Below, piece after piece: positions 7,825 through 12,841 of a stretch of DNA of 12,841 nucleotides. This stretch comes from an uncultured Opitutales bacterium (GTDB lineage Bacteria; Verrucomicrobiota; Verrucomicrobiia; Opitutales; UBA9783). The first letter of the stretch is position 1; the number at the start of each line of letters is the position of its first letter. The position numbers and the translations under genes were made by a program. Location of the stretch: contig CAKUXH010000019.1 in assembly GCA_934700265.1 (NCBI GenBank), positions 1 through 12,841 of the forward strand, given 5' to 3'. The notes under the pieces were generated by a model. It was not told where the DNA came from. It searched no databases and saw only the letters and a program-made list of their open reading frames with translations.

Positions 7825-8334
7825 ATGGAGAACCATGTCTTTTGTCCTTTTGTACCCTTTGACATTTCGGTTAAAAAAGAAACAGATTGTTTTTTTATGC
7901 AAAATGCCTATAATGAAGCTTTGCGGGCTTGGCAATTAGGAGAGATTCCTATCGGTGCAGTTGCCGTTGAAAATGGAAAGATTATTGCAAGTACATGTAA
8001 TTTAGTAGAAACAAACCACGATGCGACTTCACATGCTGAAATGGAAATCATTCGTTATTTGTCAAAAGTTCGTGGTGATTGGCGTTTGAATGGTATTACA
8101 CTTTATGTCACCAAAGAACCTTGTCCTATGTGCAGTGGAGCTATTTACAAGTCGAGAATTTCTCGCGTAGTTTTAGGATGTTATGATAAAATTCAAGGGT
8201 GTATAGGTGGTCGGATTCACTTTAACGAAATTTTGAAGTTATATCATAGGTTAAATGTTTCACAAGAAGGGCTAGAAGGTGCTTGTGAAAATTTACTGAA
8301 AACATTTTTTGAACTTCGTCGTAAAAAGTTATAA
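7825..8334 (+). CDS. tadA: tRNA-specific adenosine deaminase TadA
   Basis: TadA converts adenosine 34 to inosine in the wobble position of tRNA-Arg(ACG), an essential tRNA edit. The 169-residue protein has the deaminase zinc site: His70-Ala-Glu72 (HAE, Glu72 being the proton shuttle) and Pro99-Cys100-Pro-Met-Cys103. GEIPIGAVAVENG (residues 39-51) and KEPCPMCSGAIYKSRISRVV are typical of TadA rather than guanine deaminase. The start at ATG 7825 adds about 24 residues before the usual first helix (FFMQNAYNEAL). ATG 7897, the Met25 codon, would give a shorter protein nearer the E. coli form. Neither start has a Shine-Dalgarno sequence. It is a single gene, divergent from the cyclase and followed by a hairpin. 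Confidence 0.93.
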   Translation: MENHVFCPFVPFDISVKKETDCFFMQNAYNEALRAWQLGEIPIGAVAVENGKIIASTCNLVETNHDATSHAEMEIIRYLSKVRGDWRLNGITLYVTKEPCPMCSGAIYKSRISRVVLGCYDKIQGCIGGRIHFNEILKLYHRLNVSQEGLEGACENLLKTFFELRRKKL

Positions 8335-8369
8335 TTCAAAAATGAATAAAAATCGTTTTTAAAAAATAA

Positions 8370-8395
8370 AAAAAGCAGATAAAAATCTACTTTTT
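8370..8395. terminator. Probable terminator between tadA and the barrel remnant
   Basis: AAAAAG and CTTTTT (8370-8375 and 8390-8395) with AGAT and ATCT (8377-8380 and 8385-8388) form a ten-pair stem with one C-A mismatch and an AAAA loop. A-runs on one side and T-runs on the other could serve both converging transcripts. The stem has few G-C pairs, so strength is uncertain. Confidence 0.55.
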
Positions 8396-8412
8396 AAAGA
8401 TAAAATCTTGAA

Positions 8413-8745
8413 TTAAAAATTATAACGTATACCTGCTTCAATGATATGGGTATGTGATCCTTTGGTAAATAAATCGGAAAATCTATATCCTGTTTTAAAG
8501 GTCCAATTTTCATTAATATCATAAGAAATAACTGCCATTAATTGATAGTTCCAGTCAATTGTGCCTTCCCAAGGTGTCGTTTCATTTGGTGTTTTCGATC
8601 TATTTTCATTTTTACAAATTCCCAATCCAGTACCTGCGTAAGGTTTAAAATTATCATTTAAAGCATAAATATAATAAACGTTGATTGTGCCTAATAATTT
8701 TCTACATTCGCTATGTGCTTGTTGATAGTCTTTTGCTTTAATTGT
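8413..8745 (-). pseudogene. C-terminal remnant of an outer-membrane beta-barrel protein
   Basis: In one minus-strand frame, about 110 codons are open from just after a TAG (8748-8746) to the stop. They encode barrel-like strands: INVYYIYALNDNFKPYAG, then LMAVISYDINENWTFKTGYRF, and the end IIEAGIRYNF with the C-terminal Phe of outer-membrane barrels. This resembles the last strands of small OmpA/OmpW-like barrels, which usually have 180-250 residues. There is no signal peptide and no first half. ATG 8769 lies in frame but meets the TAG after seven codons, and the first other start-like codon is TTG 8625, inside the barrel. No promoter is evident. I read it as a 5'-truncated, decayed gene; the missing part is not in the 40 bases before lepB. 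A short expressed fragment is possible but unlikely. Confidence 0.7.
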
Positions 8746-8785
8746 CTATATATTGAAAATTCCGCACATAGTTGTAGATTAAAAT

Positions 8786-10120
8786 TTATTTAAAAACGTA
8801 ATCTTGTGGATTGGCAGATAGGTTGGCCTTGGGGTGTTCAGCAAAACCCCAGCGCCAAGAAATAGGATGGAGAACAAAAGCTGCTTTTCCTAAAACTTCT
8901 TTTTCGGGTACTTCTCCCCAAAAACGGCTATCGTAACTAAATGGAGAATTGTCACCAAGAGCAAAGAAATGATTTTTTGAAACGGTGGTAGTTGTGCCAA
9001 ATTTTAGGCACCCATCGGCACGGTAGCCAGGATAAATCCCAAGTTTTTGGTTGTTGTTTTCGAATGCAGAACTACCGGTAGCTAACTGACCATTACAATA
9101 CAGCCGGTTATTTTGTATTTTTAATTGATCGCCTGCTTGACCTGCTAAACGTTTAATATAGTAAAGATCACTGTTTAAACGAGGGATTTTTTTTGTGCGA
9201 AATACGATGGCTTCTCCATTACGAGGTCTTCTAAAGTGATATGTTAATCGATCTACGAAAACCATATCTCCACATAAAATATCGAAATGAAGGCAGCATT
9301 TTCCTTTTTGAGCATACGTAGAGGTGTTGATATAGTAGCCTTTTTCACTTGAATAATTTAGATCTAAATAAGGTGATTGCAAAACAGAAGTAAAACTTTC
9401 ATATTGTGGGAAAAATTTTTTGCGTAGTAGTGCTTCCATATCAGTAAATTCATAAGGCATTCGAATACGAATTTGTTCATGACCTACCCATAGGATATAG
9501 ACTTTATAAGGTTTAGGTAGAAAGTGTTTAAACCAGAACGGTCCGATCTCTCGACCATATTCGATTTCATAACGAATATGTGAATTATATTTAACCATAT
9601 CTTGCTGATTAAATAATGGGATTTTTATAAAGCCATTATTTGGAGCTTTGTAGTGGTAGTTTTCTGCGCCTTTTAAAAGCCATCGAAACGGTTTTATAAT
9701 AAAACTTGGTGGAGTTTTTTTGTCTGATTGAACCTGGGTTAGCATTCCCGAAAAAGAAGGAAACATGGAGCAAGTGGGAATACGAAACGGTTGTATAAAA
9801 AATGTTCGTATGCTCAGTGCTAAAAATGCGGCAACCCATAGAACTTCTGCATTATCACTCCAGAAAGAAACAGGAAAAAAAGGTGTTTTTAATGATTTTA
9901 AATATTTTTGCAATTGATTTAAGGCTTCCTGGATGCCTTCAGGTGGAGGTGTGCTTTTTGCCCAGGTTTTATTTAAATTGCTTAATAAGTTTTGGTAATT
10001 GAGGATCGTTTTATTTTGATCGGCTGTTAAAATATCACAGCGATAATTACGAATCTTGGTTGCCCAGTGCAAAGCATCCAAAACAGATTTTCGTAAATTC
10101 TTTTCGTTGTGATTAAACAT
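8786..10120 (-). CDS. lepB: Signal peptidase I with a large insertion
   Basis: This peptidase removes signal peptides from exported proteins at the outer face of the inner membrane. From ATG 10120 the protein has 444 residues. Residues 1-89 are a charged helical cytosolic region, and 90-113 a membrane segment. Ser118 in IPTCSMFPS is the nucleophile. The motif DMVFVDRLTYHFRRP is at about 285-299, Lys323 in YYIKRLAGQAGD is the general base, and GDNSPFSYDSRFWG starts at 389. Ser and Lys are 205 residues apart, against about 55 in E. coli; the extra 150 or so residues are an insertion seen in large PVC-type signal peptidases. The frame extends to TTG 10153, but that would overlap marC. ATG 10120 starts 1 base after the marC stop, without a Shine-Dalgarno sequence, so the two are probably co-transcribed. 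Confidence 0.93.
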   Translation of the reverse strand: MFNHNEKNLRKSVLDALHWATKIRNYRCDILTADQNKTILNYQNLLSNLNKTWAKSTPPPEGIQEALNQLQKYLKSLKTPFFPVSFWSDNAEVLWVAAFLALSIRTFFIQPFRIPTCSMFPSFSGMLTQVQSDKKTPPSFIIKPFRWLLKGAENYHYKAPNNGFIKIPLFNQQDMVKYNSHIRYEIEYGREIGPFWFKHFLPKPYKVYILWVGHEQIRIRMPYEFTDMEALLRKKFFPQYESFTSVLQSPYLDLNYSSEKGYYINTSTYAQKGKCCLHFDILCGDMVFVDRLTYHFRRPRNGEAIVFRTKKIPRLNSDLYYIKRLAGQAGDQLKIQNNRLYCNGQLATGSSAFENNNQKLGIYPGYRADGCLKFGTTTTVSKNHFFALGDNSPFSYDSRFWGEVPEKEVLGKAAFVLHPISWRWGFAEHPKANLSANPQDYVFK

Positions 10121-10121
10121 T

Positions 10122-10739
10122 TTAATGAGCGAACCCAGCAATACCACCTGCAATAAATTGAGCAGCCATAGCTACAACAATAAGTCCGCAAAGTTTTGTA
10201 CTAATTTGAACAACCGATTTTGTTAACCATTTCGAACTAAAAGCTGTAATGTAGAAACCACTATAAAATGTTAACATTAATAGCACTAAAGCGACATAAG
10301 CATACACATTTTGGATCGAATTAATGGCATCACTTTTGGCGATCATCAATGATGAAATGGCTCCAGGTCCTGAGATGATTGGAAATGCAAGTGGTGTTAC
10401 AGTGATATCGAGACGACTTTGTTGCTTGTTGCTGCTAGTTGTTTCATCTGAAATCTGAGAACGTATCATGTCAAGCCCCATAAGCCCCATGATGATTCCA
10501 CCGGCGATACGAAATGCATTCATATCGACACCCATAAAATCTAAGAGACTTGGGCCAAAAAATGCGCATGCGAGAAGGATACCAAAAGATACATTAATCG
10601 CTTTTATGGATAATTGCCAACGTTCTTTGGGGGTATATCCTGGCGTCATTGCGATTAACATAGCCATAGCCGCAATAGGTGAACTTGCTGCGAACAATTT
10701 TGCGTACATTTCAATTAAATATAAGACATCAGCATTCAT
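10122..10739 (-). CDS. MarC family integral membrane protein
   Basis: This 205-residue protein is nearly all hydrophobic, with about six membrane segments. The MarC/UPF0056 hallmark PLAFPIISGPGAISS is at 116-130, and an N-terminal AASSPIAAMAMLIAMT stretch matches the family's start. The polar linker at about 97-110 (SDETTSSNKQQSR) separates the two halves. The family's role is unsettled; the old link to multiple antibiotic resistance was withdrawn, so no transport function is claimed here. ATG 10739 has no Shine-Dalgarno sequence. It lies 147 bases after bioY and 1 base before lepB on the same strand, probably forming a marC-lepB unit. Confidence 0.9.
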   Translation of the reverse strand: MNADVLYLIEMYAKLFAASSPIAAMAMLIAMTPGYTPKERWQLSIKAINVSFGILLACAFFGPSLLDFMGVDMNAFRIAGGIIMGLMGLDMIRSQISDETTSSNKQQSRLDITVTPLAFPIISGPGAISSLMIAKSDAINSIQNVYAYVALVLLMLTFYSGFYITAFSSKWLTKSVVQISTKLCGLIVVAMAAQFIAGGIAGFAH

Positions 10740-10835
10740 AAAATAATTTATTCAGACACAAAATAACATTTTTTGCAAGCTTAATTTGCTTGTTTTTTGC
10801 TAATGATAATCTTCCAGACAATAATTGAATTTAGT

Positions 10836-10870
10836 TCAAGGAAAAAGATCTGTCTAAATTTTGTCCTTGA
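10836..10870. other. Inverted repeat in the bioY-marC gap
   Basis: TCAAGGA (10836-10842) and TCCTTGA (10864-10870) are exact inverse complements, with A4/T4 able to extend the stem past one bulged G. It lies 17 bases after the bioY stop and could end the bioY transcript, but no T-run follows on the minus strand. A second small hairpin in the same gap, CAAGC/GCTTG at 10776-10792, has a T6 tail only on the plus strand, where no gene needs it. No clear marC promoter was found in 10740-10886. Confidence 0.35.
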
Positions 10871-10886
10871 GTAAGAATAAGCAGCT

Positions 10887-11411
10887 TTATTTGCTTCTTT
10901 TTAAGAATTTATGTAGGAATAGAGCTAATCCAAAATTTTTTATGATTTCAGAGAAGATAAAAGGACAAACTCCCACTAAAAAAGCCTGTTTAATTCCTAT
11001 AATAAATGCTAAACCCGCAAGTCCTACAACGAAGGTTGGAACAGTAGAAATTAGACCAAGCAAAAATAAAGAGGTTATTGTTTTGCAATTCCAATTTCTA
11101 TAAATGTAGTCTGTTAGGCAAACGGATCCTAAAAATCCAAGTAAATAACCGAAGGATGTTCCTGTCGCGTTAGCAAATACAGGTAAACCAATAGCTCCTT
11201 CTACTAAGTATAAAAGGACAGAAGCTAAACCTAGTCGTTTCCCTAAAAAAAGCGTTAAAAATGTTACTGTAGTGGTCTGTAAAGTGAACGGAACAGGTCC
11301 TAACGGAATTGCTATTTTAGCGCTTATCGCAAGCAAAATACTTGCTGAAAAAACAGCTAAAACATGTTTTTCTGTAGATCGATTTATCGTATGTGTTATA
11401 ATATTTTTCAT
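10887..11411 (-). CDS. bioY: Biotin transporter substrate-binding subunit BioY
   Basis: BioY is the biotin-binding S-component of an energy-coupling-factor importer in the inner membrane. The 174-residue protein has about six membrane segments and the family motifs GPVPFTLQ (38-45) and the following GKRLG (57-61) and GAIGLPVFA (72-80). Its length is slightly short for the usual 180-200. Partner ATPase and T-component genes are not in the window, so it would act with a shared module elsewhere or alone. No biotin synthesis gene is nearby; uptake may replace synthesis, which cannot be judged from here. ATG 11411 has no Shine-Dalgarno sequence. No BirA-type palindrome was seen in the 170 bases upstream, so repression by BirA is not supported. 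Confidence 0.92.
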   Translation of the reverse strand: MKNIITHTINRSTEKHVLAVFSASILLAISAKIAIPLGPVPFTLQTTTVTFLTLFLGKRLGLASVLLYLVEGAIGLPVFANATGTSFGYLLGFLGSVCLTDYIYRNWNCKTITSLFLLGLISTVPTFVVGLAGLAFIIGIKQAFLVGVCPFIFSEIIKNFGLALFLHKFLKRSK

Positions 11412-11582
11412 AAATAATACATCTATTTAAAAATTTTTATGAATGAATAATTTTTCCCTTTTGAAAAGAAAAATTCACGGTTTGTAATTAAAAATTAAAA
11501 TTTAGCCATCAAAATGGAAGGCTATTGGGTGTTTTTGGTATTGTCAAGGATAATTCAAATGTGTCATTAAATAAAATAATGG

Positions 11583-11611
11583 TTGGAATTTAATTACATA
11601 AGTAGTATAAT
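11583..11611 (+). promoter_or_regulatory. Sigma70-type promoter of der
   Basis: TTGGAA (11583-11588) and a perfect TATAAT (11606-11611) are 17 bases apart. The expected start is near 11618, giving a leader of about 45 bases. The -10 sits in GTAGTATAAT, identical to the ten bases at the poly-G gene promoter. Confidence 0.65.
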
Positions 11612-11647
11612 CTTTGAACAAAAGCTTGCCTTTTTATCGTTTTATTT

Positions 11648-11651
11648 GGAG
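11648..11651 (+). promoter_or_regulatory. Shine-Dalgarno GGAG for der
   Basis: GGAG ends 11 bases before ATG 11663, slightly longer than the ideal spacing. It is the only clear anti-16S match in front of any gene start in this window and supports the chosen der start. Confidence 0.6.
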
Positions 11652-11662
11652 TATAGCTTATC

Positions 11663-12841
11663 ATGAAGTTACCATCGGTTTTATTATTTGGACAGACGAA
11701 TGTCGGAAAAAGTACGCTTTTTAATCGGTTAAGTCGTACAAAAATGGCCGTTGTATATGATCAACCAGGGGTAACAAGAGATTTTATTACTGTTGATGTG
11801 GATAATCGTTTTCAGTTGATTGATAGTGGAGGACTTTTTAGTCCGCAGGATGCTTTTTCAAAGTCGGTAGAGGCACGTGTTTGGAACGCAGTCAAAAATG
11901 CAGATGTTATCGTTTGGGTTTTAGATGGTCGTTGTGGGTTGACACCAATGGATCGTCAATTATCGCAAGAATTACGTAAATTAAAACAACCTCGTATCTT
12001 AGTAGTTAATAAAATTGATAACGAGTTAGATGAAGATAATTTAACTGAATTTTATCGCTTAGGCTGGAATGTGCTTATTCCTATTTCTGCTGAACATAAT
12101 AGCAACATCAATCTTTTAAAAGAGGCTATTTTGCAAAGTCTTCCTGAGGTTGAATCGCATGAAGAAGCGATTCCTTTAACAGCACAATTTGCTTTAGTTG
12201 GAAGACCGAATGTTGGAAAATCTTCGCTTACAAATGCCTTGTTAAAAGAGGATCGTGTGCTCGTTAGTAATGTTGCAGGGACAACGCGTGATGCGATTTC
12301 TTGTCCATTTACTTGGACGTTTCGTAAAACAGGGAAAAAGGAAAATTTTATCTTGGTAGATACCGCGGGTATTCGTAAAAAAACAACAGATGCTATTGAA
12401 TTTTATTCTTCGGTTAGGACAAATGTTGCTTTACAAAAGGTAGACATTGCTGTTATTTTGCTCGATATTTTAGCGGGTCCAACTACGATTGATAAAAATC
12501 TTATCAACGAGATTCATGAGTTAGGTAAAGGATGTATCTTGGTAGTAAATAAGTGGGATATTGCTCGTGAGAAATTGACTGAAGAAGGTAAGAATTGTGA
12601 GAAATTCCAGCAAGCCTTTTTGGAAGAAGTGCGTAAAGCTTGTCCTTTTACCGATGCAAGTGTTGTTTTTATTTCTGCTAAAACAGGGGAAGGTTTGGAG
12701 CTTCTTTTAAATCAAATCAAAGCTCTACAAAAACGTTTGCAGACGAAAGTAACGACAGGAGCACTCAATCGTTTCTTTCAAAAGATTCAATTGAAGACGC
12801 CACCAACGTCTTGTCATGGAAAGCATTTTAAGATTTATTAT
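11663..12841 (+). CDS. der: Ribosome assembly GTPase Der (EngA), 3' end outside window
   Basis: Der has two tandem GTPase domains and a C-terminal KH-like domain and helps mature the 50S ribosomal subunit. The frame starts at ATG 11663 and is open for 393 codons to the window end, so it is incomplete. Domain 1 has the P-loop GQTNVGKST (10-18), PGVTRD, DSGG (54-57) and NKID (116-119). Domain 2 has GRPNVGKSS (180-188), AGTTRD, DTAG and NKWD. The KH-like part begins near residue 360 (TGALNRFF ... HGKHFKIYY) and is cut off; the family is usually 440-490 residues. The first P-loop has Gln-Thr where most Der proteins have Arg-Pro, and DSGG replaces DTGG. It is divergent from bioY, with its own promoter and GGAG site. 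Confidence 0.96.
   Translation, partial: MKLPSVLLFGQTNVGKSTLFNRLSRTKMAVVYDQPGVTRDFITVDVDNRFQLIDSGGLFSPQDAFSKSVEARVWNAVKNADVIVWVLDGRCGLTPMDRQLSQELRKLKQPRILVVNKIDNELDEDNLTEFYRLGWNVLIPISAEHNSNINLLKEAILQSLPEVESHEEAIPLTAQFALVGRPNVGKSSLTNALLKEDRVLVSNVAGTTRDAISCPFTWTFRKTGKKENFILVDTAGIRKKTTDAIEFYSSVRTNVALQKVDIAVILLDILAGPTTIDKNLINEIHELGKGCILVVNKWDIAREKLTEEGKNCEKFQQAFLEEVRKACPFTDASVVFISAKTGEGLELLLNQIKALQKRLQTKVTTGALNRFFQKIQLKTPPTSCHGKHFKIYY

Noticed and set aside
10776..10798. Plus-strand terminator-like hairpin with T6 tail
   Set aside because: The stem has only five pairs and no plus-strand gene precedes it; the neighbouring genes are on the minus strand.
11503..11524. TAGCC/GGCTA inverted repeat between bioY and der
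   Set aside because: Short stem with an alternative CCAT/ATGG pairing and no T-run after it; not enough to call a terminator or operator.
1..12841. CRISPR array, insertion sequence or prophage
   Set aside because: No regularly spaced repeats, transposase, integrase or phage structural genes are visible on either strand.

Overview
The window is a visibly AT-rich (about one third G+C by eye), gene-dense bacterial chromosome segment from a Gram-negative organism. An outer-membrane beta-barrel remnant, a lipobox lipoprotein and FlhA support that. A signal peptidase I with a very large insertion between its catalytic Ser and Lys, together with the general look of the TadA, RuvC and Der proteins, points to the PVC group, most likely an Opitutales-like member of Verrucomicrobiota. 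That placement is recognition by eye and was not tested by a search. Almost no gene has a Shine-Dalgarno sequence; der is the exception. Together with the low G+C this would fit a host-associated or reduced genome, which is inference.

Left part (1-3330, plus strand): a 30-bp palindromic terminator is followed by a near-consensus promoter whose start point falls on the ATG of an unrecognised 571-residue Cys/Tyr/Trp-rich, probably exported protein. Nine consecutive G bases lie at its codons 12-15. Gaining or losing one G would close the frame at once, so this is a candidate phase-variable surface or secreted protein and the most interesting item here. Next come a TPR/LysM lipoprotein overlapping ruvC by 8 bases, and a tRNA-Pro(CGG) gene.

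Middle (3330-8334): a minus-strand two-gene unit encodes a CHASE2-type membrane sensor adenylate cyclase followed 4 bases later by flhA. It is read from a strong promoter that lies back to back with plus-strand tadA.

Right part (8335-12841): after a probable terminator there is the C-terminal remnant of an outer-membrane beta-barrel gene on the minus strand. Then come lepB and marC (1 base apart, both minus) and bioY (minus). Finally there is a divergent plus-strand der gene, with its own promoter and GGAG ribosome binding site, cut off by the window end.

Taken together these are mostly housekeeping genes (recombination, tRNA editing, secretion, ribosome assembly, biotin uptake) with two envelope-related peculiarities: the poly-G gene and the decayed barrel gene. 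No transposase, integrase, phage gene or CRISPR array is visible.
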